From positions 372,001 to 436,000 of the forward strand of contig CANGYQ010000001.1 of the NCBI GenBank assembly GCA_947458745.1: DNA of 64,000 bases, in the 5' to 3' direction. The position numbers were made by a program, and so were the translations under genes. The notes beneath the pieces are model-generated. The model was not told the DNA's origin. It worked only from the letters and a program-made list of their open reading frames with translations, and did not search any database. Positions 42,235 through 51,187 of the stretch are shown here, piece after piece (the stretch's first letter is position 1; each line of letters begins with the position of its first letter). This stretch comes from Bryobacteraceae bacterium (GTDB lineage: Bacteria; Acidobacteriota; Terriglobia; Bryobacterales; Bryobacteraceae).

Positions 42235-43497
42235 CTAGGTGTCCTCCGATCGGGCTGCAATCGCGCGTAGCCCCCACATCACTCCAGCTGAACTAAGCCA
42301 TGCTGCCGCCGAGGCCAATGCGTAAGCGCGCGCCCCATATTGTTCGCGCCAGAGAGCGGTGACCGTCACCACCATGAGTGCCCAAACGGCCGATCCAATA
42401 AGCTGAGGCCAGTTTCTGCCTTCCAGTAATAGCAGAGTCTGGACGGCTTGCGCGACGACTTCGAATAGGCCGCCCGCGAGAACTACTCTTATGATCATTG
42501 CGTCGGCGCGGTAGTAGGTCTGGCCGAATATCGACATCATCTGCGGGGCTACGCACAACAGGACAAAGCAGGGTACCGCGTAACAAGCGATAGCCAAGCC
42601 GAGGGTAGGAAGACGCGGAGTAGTCAGATCACGGCCACCCAAGCGGCTAGCCGCTAGACGGACGACTTGGGCTGGGAAAAACTGAAGCATCTGCCGGATG
42701 GTGTTGGCGGCCATTACTAGTCCAACCTCCGCAGGACCGCCTGCACCACTTGCCAATAGACTGAGCGCGCCCCAGTTGGCTGCATGGCTCAGTATTGTAG
42801 CAGAGGAAGAGCTAAGGACCGGGCCGCCTACCAACATCAACATTGAATGGCGCAGGGGCGGCGAGGAATAGCCCGTTCCCACGGAGAAGAGCGTCCGCAA
42901 ATTGGCGACAAAGCCAGCTGCGGCACTTGCAGCCAGGCCCCACAGTATTCCAATGACCCCCCATCGGTTGACTAGAGGATAAGCGAGGCAGGTTAGTATG
43001 GTCGCCTGCAACAGTGACGCTTGCGCTTGCTGGCGGTTGCACCTCAGACCCAGTAGGGCCGCCCCGACTAGTTGTTGCCCGATATGGGCACTAGACCACA
43101 CGACAGGCGCCATTATGGCCGCCAGGCTCAATTCTCCGATTTGGTTCGATGCCTTGGTAATGATACCTGAGAAGAAGTACAACATTGCACCCAGTACGCT
43201 GGCGATGATCCACAGCAGGACGAGTGAACGTGCGGCCCCGAGAAGTACTCCTTTCTTTTCCCTAAACAATGCTGAAAAGGTAGTCGAAATAGGCGCGAAT
43301 AAGCTACCGCCCAGGACGATGGCAATCGTATTAACAGTTACTTGGATCGCTGCGAATATTCCGTACTCCTGAGGGCCCAAGGTTCGGGCCGTGTACATCG
43401 CAGCACCTAGTGTCGCAATCTGGGCAGACCCAGTGGCGAAAACTCCCCAGCTCAGCGGACCGGACATGTCGCGCGCTAGGCGATAAATGGTATGCAC
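42235..43497 (-). CDS. Wzx-type polysaccharide flippase
   Basis: 420 residues with a GTG start. About twelve membrane helices; the start (SWGVFATGSAQIATLGAAMYTARTLGPQEYGIFAAIQV) carries the family signature of a PST/MVF-type exporter (ARTLGPQEYG). It flips undecaprenyl-linked repeat units across the inner membrane. It is followed directly by the polymerase gene (zero bases between stop and start). The 138-base gap before it is the largest inside the minus-strand series. Base composition is clearly lower in GC; one 60-base line (43261-43320) has 29 G/C. Confidence 0.9.
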   Translation of the reverse strand: MHTIYRLARDMSGPLSWGVFATGSAQIATLGAAMYTARTLGPQEYGIFAAIQVTVNTIAIVLGGSLFAPISTTFSALFREKKGVLLGAARSLVLLWIIASVLGAMLYFFSGIITKASNQIGELSLAAIMAPVVWSSAHIGQQLVGAALLGLRCNRQQAQASLLQATILTCLAYPLVNRWGVIGILWGLAASAAAGFVANLRTLFSVGTGYSSPPLRHSMLMLVGGPVLSSSSATILSHAANWGALSLLASGAGGPAEVGLVMAANTIRQMLQFFPAQVVRLAASRLGGRDLTTPRLPTLGLAIACYAVPCFVLLCVAPQMMSIFGQTYYRADAMIIRVVLAGGLFEVVAQAVQTLLLLEGRNWPQLIGSAVWALMVVTVTALWREQYGARAYALASAAAWLSSAGVMWGLRAIAARSEDT

Positions 43498-43558
43498 TGG
43501 ATTTGTGGAGACATCAAGAGCAAGGTCTAAGTCGTTAGCTGGCGCGGCTCTCGGGGCC

Positions 43559-43600
43559 GGTCCAATATCTGGACCTTAACCAAACTTCAACTTTTAGTTG
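43559..43600. repeat. two small inverted repeats in the gap before wzx
   Basis: GGTCCA-ATATC-TGGACC (43559-43575) and CAACT-TTT-AGTTG (43588-43600) lie in the 138-base gap between the methyltransferase and flippase genes. They may mark an attenuator, a processing site or an internal promoter. Neither has a clear U-run. Confidence 0.35.
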
Positions 43601-43635
43601 AATCGTGATGGCAAGGCACCCTCGTCAGTATCTAG

Positions 43636-44523
43636 TTACTCGAGCCGGTTGACGCGGTTCGGTTGAGGCTCAGTCCCGCCGAGGTCCCTGGCGATGGCCA
43701 CCCTCTCTGAGGACGCGATGAGACCAAACGAGTTCTCTGCGCGCAATCGTTCTCCGATCCACTGCCAAATCATACCTTGTGTGCTGAAGTAGTAATAAAT
43801 GTGACACGAAAATCCCTGTGCTTCAAGGCTCCGCGCCATAGCGTGTTGATCGAGCCCGTTCCGTACAGCATGATACTCTTCGTTATCTTTCGGGTCATTG
43901 GACAGGTAGACCCCCAGCACCTTCCTGCGAAGGTGCCTCCGCAGCCCCCCCCAAACATCGCCTTGGGCGATTCTCCACGCAAAATAGGCAAGCCTTGAAA
44001 AGGTATGCGATAGGAGTCCGCGCGAACCCCAAAGGACGGGATCCTGAAAAGTTAGTATGGACCCGCTCGGCTTCAGTGACCGCGCGCATACCTCCAGCAA
44101 CTGAATGTAGTCGGGAACATGGTGCGCAAATGAAATAAGGGCTACGGCGTCGTATTGCTCGACGAGGCTATCCAGTACACCAAGAACATCCCCCTGAATG
44201 GTCTGGAGATTGGCACCGTGGTGCGCGCAGCGACCCTTCAAAGCTTCGAGTTGGCTCGAGGAGAGGTCAACGGCTGTTACCCGTAACCCGCGTTCCAAGA
44301 ACTCGGCTGTTGCCCCACCTTCGCCCGCCCCCAAGTCGAGGACATGACCACCAGGATACCTGCGGGCAATCTGGTCTGCCAGGGAACGATACAGATTGCG
44401 AACTGAATCGTGCAATAAATGTGGCGCGCCTGAGGAGTAGGCCGCCGTCTTCAATGAATCGTATCCGCGGAGATTGCCCGCGACAGCATCTGCATAGTCA
44501 TGGGATTGAAGTTGCTCTGGCAT
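43636..44523 (-). CDS. SAM-dependent methyltransferase (class I)
   Basis: 295 residues from the ATG at 44523 with GGGAGG 8 bases upstream (a GTG directly before is in frame). The SAM-binding motif I is GGHVLDLGAGEGGATAEFLERG, followed by VTAVDLSSSQLEALK and, for motif II/III, YDAVALISFAHHVPD. It most resembles methyltransferases that act on small molecules or sugars (Methyltransf_11/25). Between the kinase and the flippase it probably methylates a sugar in the repeat unit or its chain end. Its acceptor is unknown. Confidence 0.88.
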   Translation of the reverse strand: MPEQLQSHDYADAVAGNLRGYDSLKTAAYSSGAPHLLHDSVRNLYRSLADQIARRYPGGHVLDLGAGEGGATAEFLERGLRVTAVDLSSSQLEALKGRCAHHGANLQTIQGDVLGVLDSLVEQYDAVALISFAHHVPDYIQLLEVCARSLKPSGSILTFQDPVLWGSRGLLSHTFSRLAYFAWRIAQGDVWGGLRRHLRRKVLGVYLSNDPKDNEEYHAVRNGLDQHAMARSLEAQGFSCHIYYYFSTQGMIWQWIGERLRAENSFGLIASSERVAIARDLGGTEPQPNRVNRLE

Positions 44524-44562
44524 CACAGGTACCTCCCAAACTATGCGCCTTGCAGTTGATAT

Positions 44563-46794
44563 CTACGATGTTGCCGCGCGATCGTTGGTGCCATAATACC
44601 GCTTGTAGTACTTCCCGTAATACCCGTAGTAGTAATAGTGATCCGAGTGGTGCTTCTTCACTTGATTGAGCACCAAGCCGACAACGTTGGCGCGAAGCTG
44701 GCCGAGAGTTTGAATGGCGGCGGCCACTGCTTTCCGGGAGGTTTCGCCGGCCCGCGTCACCACCACCACTCCATCGGCGGCCGAAGCCATTTGGAGAGAT
44801 TCGGCAAAGCCCAGTAATGGGGGGCCATCCAGGATAATCAGATCGTACTCCTTACTCATCTCCTCGATGAGGCCCGGCATGCGAGGACCAACCAGGTCAG
44901 CCGCCCGGCGCGACGGTGGGCCGGCCGTGATGACATGCAAATAAGGATTAGTTTCGAGTTTGAGGATTGCGTCCCGCCACTCCAGCTCACCGTTTACGAT
45001 ATTCGAGAGCCCGATCCCCGATGGGACACTGAAGATCTTGTGCTGCGAAGGACGGCGGAGGTCACAATCGATGAGCAGGGTCATTTTCTTCTGCTCAGCG
45101 TGAGTGTATGCCAAATGCGATGCGGTGGTGGACTTGCCTTCGCCGGCCGTGGCAGATGACATCAGCAACGTGCGGATGCGGCGGTCAAAATCAGTGAGCA
45201 AGACTGAACTACGCAGCGTGCGGATGGCTTCATCATAGGTGGACATCTGCCGGTCAGCCCCGCCGGATCGAACGGGGAGGCCCGTGCCCACCGCCCCCGT
45301 GGTAGCAATGTGGAGCGAAGTCAAGTCCTTGACTGAGGGCAGGGATCCGATGACGTGAGTATTCATGGAGCGGGTTACCTGCTCCGGGTCCCGGATCGTA
45401 TCGTCGAGAGTATCCGCCAAGACGGCCGCTCCGATTCCCAGCAAAGCCGACAGGATCAGTGCCAGGAGGATGTTCAGCTTCATGTCGGGGAAGACATGCT
45501 TCCAGGCCGCCCGGGCCGGATCAGAGATTCGCACGATGTTGTTCTGAAAGCTGGCGTTGATCTCGGACTCGCGAATCTTGCGGACTAGTTCGTCATAGAG
45601 CTTCTTGTCTGCATCGGCCTCCTGCTTCGCACGGCGGTATTCGAACGACCGCGAGTTCAGACGATCGCCCTCCGCCTTGGCATCCTCGAAGTTCCTCTTG
45701 ATCATTGCTTCGCGGCTTTGTGCCGAAGAGTACTCCAACTCCGCCTGCGCCACGATGCGCAATCGCGCTCGTTCGACGTCCTCGTCAATCGCCTTCAGTT
45801 GTGCAGAGGTCTTTCGAAACTCCGGATGATTCGGCCCAAAGTGAGACTTCAGTTCCGCAAATCGCTCGTTGATCTCATTCCGCCGCTCCACCAAGCGTTT
45901 CAGTGAGTCAGCTTGGCCGGAGAGCATGACTGCGTCCAGTGACCCGCTCTTGGTGGACTCAAATGATGCCCGCGCCCGGACCAACTCGGTTTGCGCTTTG
46001 GCGTAGTCGCTATTCAGCTCAATGAGGCGCTTGGAGAGCATATTCGTGCGTTCCTCGGGATCGACGACGTTCAACTCCTTCTCCATTTGCGCCAACTTGG
46101 CCGAAGAGTCTTCCATTTTCGCCCGTAGATCTTCGGTTTGTTTGGCCATATACCGGGACAGACTGACCGAGGAACGGGCCCGGATGTTATAGGTGTGCTC
46201 GATGTAGCTATTGGCCAAGCCGTTGGCAACATCCGCTGCCAGCTGAGGATCAGTTGAGCGATAGCTAATCTGCACCAGGTAAGTATTCGGCGGCCTGGAG
46301 ACCTTGAGGCGCTTCAAGATGATCGGCGCTTCCGTCGCTCGCACGGAATCAGACTGCACTTGTTCCGTCTGGCCTTCTTTCGCCAGCAAATCGTACCGGC
46401 GCGCCACCGGCCGAACAACTGAGTCGGATTGAATCATTCGGATCTGGGTCGCCAGGAACTGCTCCGCATCCATACCGGAGTAAGCCCCAGATTCCGATTC
46501 GCGCCCCACGATGTTCTTGGCTTCTTGCCGATCCACATAGACCGTTGCCGTGGATTCATAGATTGGCGTTAATCGGGCAGAAATGATCACCGTCGCCGTC
46601 ACCACCGCGACGACAAAGCCTACGATCGCCCAAGCATGTCGCCTGAGTATCCACAAGTAATGGGAGAAGGGGAGGGTGGGCTCGCCCTGCTCAAGGTCAA
46701 GCACCATACCCGAATTTGATACCGGCGGGCGAAACTCGGCTCCGGCCTGAAGACCCCGATCCGGCAGCATTAGGTCAGATTTTTGGTTGGACAT
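44563..46794 (-). CDS. wzc: Wzc-type polysaccharide co-polymerase and tyrosine autokinase
   Basis: 743 residues from the ATG at 46794 (10 bases after the antiterminator stop). An N-terminal Wzz domain has a first helix (AIVGFVVAVVTATVIISA) and long coiled coils in the periplasm (about residues 200-420), then a second helix (ILLALILSALLGIGAAVLAD). The BY-kinase has Walker A MSSATAGEGKSTTASH (about residue 550), A' LLIDCDLRRPSQH and Walker B LIILDGPPLLG. The C-terminal tail is a tyrosine cluster (HYYYYGYYGKYYKRYYG), the autophosphorylation site. It controls chain length and export together with the Wza-like protein. Confidence 0.94.
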   Translation of the reverse strand: MSNQKSDLMLPDRGLQAGAEFRPPVSNSGMVLDLEQGEPTLPFSHYLWILRRHAWAIVGFVVAVVTATVIISARLTPIYESTATVYVDRQEAKNIVGRESESGAYSGMDAEQFLATQIRMIQSDSVVRPVARRYDLLAKEGQTEQVQSDSVRATEAPIILKRLKVSRPPNTYLVQISYRSTDPQLAADVANGLANSYIEHTYNIRARSSVSLSRYMAKQTEDLRAKMEDSSAKLAQMEKELNVVDPEERTNMLSKRLIELNSDYAKAQTELVRARASFESTKSGSLDAVMLSGQADSLKRLVERRNEINERFAELKSHFGPNHPEFRKTSAQLKAIDEDVERARLRIVAQAELEYSSAQSREAMIKRNFEDAKAEGDRLNSRSFEYRRAKQEADADKKLYDELVRKIRESEINASFQNNIVRISDPARAAWKHVFPDMKLNILLALILSALLGIGAAVLADTLDDTIRDPEQVTRSMNTHVIGSLPSVKDLTSLHIATTGAVGTGLPVRSGGADRQMSTYDEAIRTLRSSVLLTDFDRRIRTLLMSSATAGEGKSTTASHLAYTHAEQKKMTLLIDCDLRRPSQHKIFSVPSGIGLSNIVNGELEWRDAILKLETNPYLHVITAGPPSRRAADLVGPRMPGLIEEMSKEYDLIILDGPPLLGFAESLQMASAADGVVVVTRAGETSRKAVAAAIQTLGQLRANVVGLVLNQVKKHHSDHYYYYGYYGKYYKRYYGTNDRAATS

Positions 46795-46804
46795 CCATTC
46801 TTTC

Positions 46805-47371
46805 TCAACGCGAACTGGCAGCGGCGAGGACCCCCGCGGATGGTAGAGGAACGACGTCCTCTCGTGCAATTTCGACGGCTACTGACCTTTGCAGTAGATC
46901 GAGACTCAAGATTAGGCTGTAGGCCTTCGGGTCATTGATCACCAATGCCTCCAATCCCTGAAAGGGGCCTTGTTCAATCCTGACCCGCTGGCCGCGTCGA
47001 AGGTACGGCCAAGGTACCGCCGGCCGACCAGACTTGACCAAGCGTGCCAGAACTTCGGCATCATGACGCGGCAAGGCCGCCGGCCCCGACCCAAAGCCAA
47101 CAAAGCCAATGACACCCGGCGTTGTTACGACACGGAGCCCCAAGTCGGCACTGGGCAGGCGGCAGAACAGATAGCCCGGAAACAGCGGCCGAAGCAATGT
47201 CTTCAGCCTGTCAGACCATTGTTTCCGGACAGCAAATACCGGCAGCAAAGTAGCTATGCCTTTAGATTGCAGGGCTTGTTCGACGCGCGACTCTTGCCCC
47301 CCCCGAACCATCAGTGCAAACCATTCATCGGTGGCCATATTCAGACAATGCTGCCGCTCGGCGAGTTCCAT
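46805..47371 (-). CDS. NusG-like transcription antiterminator (RfaH/UpxY type)
   Basis: 188 residues from ATG at 47371; the ATG at 47338 (MATDEWFALMVRGGQE) fits family starts better and neither has a strong ribosome site. The NGN domain (EWFALMVRGGQESRVEQALQSKGIATLLP, then PLFPGYLFCRL and VVTTPGVIGFVGFG) precedes a KOW domain (LRRGQRVRIEQGPFQGLEALVIND). As first gene of the series, it is placed like UpxY and RfaH proteins that stop early termination in long polysaccharide operons. A nearly palindromic GTGAA-CA-TTCAC (47512-47523) lies further upstream. No ops-like element was seen. Confidence 0.9.
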   Translation of the reverse strand: MELAERQHCLNMATDEWFALMVRGGQESRVEQALQSKGIATLLPVFAVRKQWSDRLKTLLRPLFPGYLFCRLPSADLGLRVVTTPGVIGFVGFGSGPAALPRHDAEVLARLVKSGRPAVPWPYLRRGQRVRIEQGPFQGLEALVINDPKAYSLILSLDLLQRSVAVEIAREDVVPLPSAGVLAAASSR

Positions 47372-47534
47372 CGGAACTCACCAAAGCGCGCCTGCAAACA
47401 CCTGTAGGAATAGTAGCATGGCACTCCACAACCTCTCCGTTGAAGGTTCCGTCGAAATTCGCCAAGGCTTGCCGGGTGGATGTTCTGCTTCCAGCCAGGC
47501 GACCGGGTGGTGTGAACATTCACGGCGGTTACCC

Positions 47535-49259
47535 TTAGCGGCTGGATTCAGCTTCCTGAATCTGGTGCGAACGTCCGGCTGGCAACGCCTTGATGCGCTC
47601 AGTCGCCCCACCCGGCCACCGGACCTCCACCTCCGCACTCTCCGCCTTCCCCAGCCCAAAGTGCAACTCGAGCGCCGACTGTGACAGATACCCGCCACCG
47701 CTGCGGACTTCTTGTATCTGGACCTTTCCGTCTGGCGTTCGGCAGGTAACCCGGGCGCCGATGGCGCTGCGGTTGGATTTGGTGCCTACTAGTTTGATTT
47801 TTAACCAGCTATTTCCCGTACGGTTCGCGCAACGTAGCAGTTGCGGCACGTCGTTGACGCAATTGACCACCACATCCAGCGCCCCGTCGTTGTTGAAATC
47901 GCCCACCGCCATTCCGCGTGCGGGGACCGCTTCAGTGATGCCTGTACCCCCTTGTAGCGAAACGTCGGCGAATCTTCCACCGCCCAGATTCCGGTAGAGC
48001 ACTTTGCGCTGACGGTAGCCGGCTTCGGTGTCGGTGTCGCCCACTTCCGGGTAGACGTGGCCGTTGGCCAGCAAAATGTCGGGCAGGCCGTCGTTGTCGA
48101 TATCGAGGAACGCCGCCCCCCAGCCGAGAAAACGGGTGTTCCGGCCCAGACCCGCCTGCAGCGTCTGATCTTCGTACGTATCCTCGCCTTGGTTGCGGTA
48201 AAGCGTCGAGGTATCGCCCGCGAAGTTGGTCTTGACGATGTCCAGCCGCCCGTCGCCGTCGTAGTCCGCCGCCGCCACGCCCATTCCCGCCTGGGATTTG
48301 CCGTCAGCGGAATAGGCCACGCCGGCCTCGATCGCGATCTCGGAGAACGTGCCGTCGTGATTGTTTTTGTAAAGCGCCGAAGAGGTGGAATCGTTGGCCA
48401 CATAAATATCCGGCCAGCCATCGTTGTCGAAATCGCCCACCAGCACGCCAAGCCCATACGTACCGGGCGTATTGAGAATCCCGGCCTCCTTGGAGACGTC
48501 GCGGAACGTACCATCGCCATTGTTCCGGTAGAGAATGTTCTTCGCGCCGGGCAGTCCGGGTGGTCCGCAGGCGACGGCCAGGCCCTTGTACTTGCACGTG
48601 CCGCCCTCCGGCACCGGCACCTTCTTCAGGTCGAAGTCGATGTAGTTGGCGATGAACAGGTCCAGGTGGCCATCGCGGTCGTAGTCCAAGAAAGCGCAGC
48701 CTGTGTTCCAGCGCGGCAGCCCGGGGCGGGCAGTGGTGACGCTGGCTTTGCGGGTCGCGTCCTCAAAGGTGCCGTCGCCGCGGTTGCGCCACAGTTTGCA
48801 CTCCCCCCAATAGGTGACAAACAGATCGTCCCAACCGTCGTTGTCGTAGTCGCCGACGCAGCAGCCTTGTCCCCAGCCGTGATAGCCGACCCCTGCCTTT
48901 GCCGTGACATCGGTGAACGTACCGTCGCGGTTGTTCTTGAACAGGCGGCTCACCGGGGCCTGCCCGGGTGCCCACTTAGTGTCGAACCGTGAGCCATTGA
49001 CCAGAAAAATGTCCAGCCAACCGTCCTGGTCGTAGTCGTAGAAGGCGACGCCGCAGCCCGTGGTTTCCACCAGATAACGGTTGTGCTTTTCGCCGCCAAA
49101 GATGGTCTTGTGGTTCAGCCCGGCTTCACGCGCCACGTTGACGAACTCGACGCCCAGCCCTTGCTGCCCCTGCACCAGGTCATCAAAGGCGAATACGGCC
49201 GCCGTCCGGCATAAGGACTTGACGAAGCCCCGGCGGGAGGCTGGGCGGAGAATGCTCAT
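47535..49259 (-). CDS. CRTAC1-like FG-GAP/ASPIC-UnbV repeat protein, exported
   Basis: 574 residues. The start SILRPASRRGFVKSLCRTAAVFAF is a Tat-like signal. About seven FG-GAP (VCBS) repeats follow, each with a calcium-binding-like DxDxDGxxD pattern (GVAFYDYDQDGWLDIFLVN, CFVGDYDNDGWDDLFVTY-type blocks), which fold as a beta-propeller. The ASPIC/UnbV domain is at the C-terminus (VRWPGGATERIKALPAGRSHQIQE). Such proteins are abundant in Acidobacteria and are probably surface carbohydrate- or matrix-binding. It shares an ATGA overlap with the upstream TPR gene. Confidence 0.92.
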   Translation of the reverse strand: MSILRPASRRGFVKSLCRTAAVFAFDDLVQGQQGLGVEFVNVAREAGLNHKTIFGGEKHNRYLVETTGCGVAFYDYDQDGWLDIFLVNGSRFDTKWAPGQAPVSRLFKNNRDGTFTDVTAKAGVGYHGWGQGCCVGDYDNDGWDDLFVTYWGECKLWRNRGDGTFEDATRKASVTTARPGLPRWNTGCAFLDYDRDGHLDLFIANYIDFDLKKVPVPEGGTCKYKGLAVACGPPGLPGAKNILYRNNGDGTFRDVSKEAGILNTPGTYGLGVLVGDFDNDGWPDIYVANDSTSSALYKNNHDGTFSEIAIEAGVAYSADGKSQAGMGVAAADYDGDGRLDIVKTNFAGDTSTLYRNQGEDTYEDQTLQAGLGRNTRFLGWGAAFLDIDNDGLPDILLANGHVYPEVGDTDTEAGYRQRKVLYRNLGGGRFADVSLQGGTGITEAVPARGMAVGDFNNDGALDVVVNCVNDVPQLLRCANRTGNSWLKIKLVGTKSNRSAIGARVTCRTPDGKVQIQEVRSGGGYLSQSALELHFGLGKAESAEVEVRWPGGATERIKALPAGRSHQIQEAESSR

Positions 49260-50356
49260 TCGATCCGCCTGGGCCGCTCGGCGGCACCCCGATCAAACAT
49301 CGCCTTCTGCTCGGCTTCCTTCTGCGCCTTCAGACGAGCGCCTTCAGCAAACAGGCGCCTTGATTCCGCCGGCTCAGTGGGGCGCAACAACTGCGCCAGC
49401 AGATTATACGGACCCGGTGCGCCCGGATCGAGCCGGATCGCTTCCTTCAACGCCGCCGTAGCACCAATCACCTGCCCCTGCTGCTTCAACACCGTCCCCA
49501 ACATATACCAGGCCTCGGGGTAGGCAAGCTTCTTCTGGACGGCGGCGGAGAATTGCGTGGCGGCGTCATCAAAATCTCCTGCCTGCCAGGAGGCGACACC
49601 CAGCGTGTAGTAGCCTTCCACCAGATCCGGGTCTAACCGGACCGCTTGCCGCAGCTCATCGCGCGCTTCCGCCAGCTGATCCTTCTGCTTCAACGCCAGA
49701 CCCAGGTTGTAGTGCAACGGTGCCGATTCCGGCTTCAACGTGAGCCCTCGCCGATAGACGCCAATGGCCGCGTCCACTTGGTTCTTCTGCAGGTAGGCGA
49801 AACCCAAGTTGGAATGGGCCGCCAGATTCTTGGGGTCCGCCTTCAGCACCAGTTCCGCCTGCGTCCGGCCATCCTCCGCCCGTCCAGTATCGATCAGGAG
49901 AAACGAGTATGCGTTGCGCGCACCCAGATTCGTTGGTTGCAACTTCAGCGTCCGCTCGTAAGCTGAAATCGCCTCCAGCCGCAACCCCTCATCGGAGCAC
50001 GCCACGGCCAATCGGTTCCAGTATTCCGCTTCCTGCGGACTCAGCTTGGCCGCTTTGCGGAGAGCCTCCAGCGCGGCGGGACGTCGCTGGTCCAGCCATT
50101 GGGCCACGCCCAGGTGAAACCACGCCGCCGCGAAGGCCGGATTTAGCTTTACCGCCCGTTCAAAGCGCTCAATCGCCTCAGGCCGCCGGTTGAGCACCGC
50201 CAACAAAAAGCCGCGCTCGTCTTCGATGGCGGCGGTTGCGGGGGCGCGTTCCAGTGCCGTCAGAGCACCTAATGCGTCGCCGGCGTTCTTGCGTTGATCC
50301 GCCTCGGCCCGCCATGTCGGAGTTTGTGCCAGCAGGATCAGCAGCAGAAGCGCCAT
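49256..50356 (-). CDS. tetratricopeptide repeat protein, exported
   Basis: 366 residues. A short signal-like start (ALLLLILLAQTPTW) is followed by about nine tetratricopeptide repeats through residue 340 (for example PESAPLHYNLGLALKQKDQLAEARDELRQAVRLDPDLVEGYYTLG). It probably is a periplasmic scaffold. It forms a two-gene unit with the CRTAC1-like gene (4-base overlap). The pairing of TPR and ASPIC/UnbV proteins is recurrent in this bacterial group; the role is unknown. Confidence 0.9.
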   Translation of the reverse strand: MALLLLILLAQTPTWRAEADQRKNAGDALGALTALERAPATAAIEDERGFLLAVLNRRPEAIERFERAVKLNPAFAAAWFHLGVAQWLDQRRPAALEALRKAAKLSPQEAEYWNRLAVACSDEGLRLEAISAYERTLKLQPTNLGARNAYSFLLIDTGRAEDGRTQAELVLKADPKNLAAHSNLGFAYLQKNQVDAAIGVYRRGLTLKPESAPLHYNLGLALKQKDQLAEARDELRQAVRLDPDLVEGYYTLGVASWQAGDFDDAATQFSAAVQKKLAYPEAWYMLGTVLKQQGQVIGATAALKEAIRLDPGAPGPYNLLAQLLRPTEPAESRRLFAEGARLKAQKEAEQKAMFDRGAAERPRRIE

Positions 50357-50431
50357 CGTTAGTAAAGATATCGCGATTGGTTGGCGGGTCGGATTGCAAC
50401 CGGTCGCGAAGTACGTGTGAGGCCGTAAGCG

Positions 50432-51187
50432 TCAACGCCCCGCGCGAAGACGGCGGGATACCGCTACCAGCAGCAAACCGGTCACAGCCAAGACGAACGA
50501 AGCGGGCTCCGCTGGCAACGGCGGTTCCCCCTCGTTTTTGGTGTACGTGATGTCCACGGTAGCAGGGCCCACCAGTTCGGCGTAGATGGACATGAAGGAA
50601 TGGGACTCAACCGTCGCCGACGCATTCCCGAGATTGTCGCCATAGAATACGCTGGCTTCCATCAGCCCCCGAGCCGCGACAGTCGCTCCATCCTTGACCG
50701 CCACAGTCGTATTACCCCCGCCGTTGATCTTGAACCGCGCCGTCCTTAGCCCGCCTGTAAAGTACCCCGGATACGAGGAGGCGAAGGGCGGCAATCCGGT
50801 GGATACGGCCCAGGCATCCATGCGGACGGACGCCCCCGACGAGTAGGAGTCGTAGTCAAGAGTGACAGTATCGCTAATCAGGTTCCCGCTCCATCCGGCC
50901 AGCACCTTCAGTTGGGTCTCGGTGGGGAAAGGAGTCTGTTGAGTCCAACTGGAGTCTGGGGCGGTAAAGGTGTGGCCGATCACGAACGTCCCGGAGAAGT
51001 CTTCGCTCCAAGTCCTTATGTGGCCCAAGGGGCCGGTGCTTACGAGGTCAATGGTGGATGAGAAAGTGCCCACCGGCGTCAAGGTCCAGTTCCATGGTGC
51101 CACCAGGGTCGCGCCGTTCCCCGCCGCGCTCCACGCTGCCGCGATTGCCGTCAGGACAAACAACCGAGATGTGACTGTCGTTTTCAT
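50432..51187 (-). CDS. PEP-CTERM-like secreted protein
   Basis: 251 residues from an ATG with AGGAG 9 bases upstream. A signal peptide (LFVLTAIAAAWSAAGNG) leads to a beta-rich middle without known family. The C-terminus (PAEPASFVLAVTGLLLVAVSRRLRAGR) is a variant PEP-CTERM signal: an E-P motif, one membrane helix and an arginine cluster. The canonical first proline is replaced by alanine. Such proteins are sorted by exosortase, whose gene is usually near exopolysaccharide loci; none is in the window. The surface target is unknown. Confidence 0.8.
   Translation of the reverse strand: MKTTVTSRLFVLTAIAAAWSAAGNGATLVAPWNWTLTPVGTFSSTIDLVSTGPLGHIRTWSEDFSGTFVIGHTFTAPDSSWTQQTPFPTETQLKVLAGWSGNLISDTVTLDYDSYSSGASVRMDAWAVSTGLPPFASSYPGYFTGGLRTARFKINGGGNTTVAVKDGATVAARGLMEASVFYGDNLGNASATVESHSFMSIYAELVGPATVDITYTKNEGEPPLPAEPASFVLAVTGLLLVAVSRRLRAGR

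Noticed and set aside
48057-48992. 311-codon open frame antisense to the CRTAC1-like gene
   Set aside because: Mirrors the calcium-binding-like repeats of the real gene; no own features.
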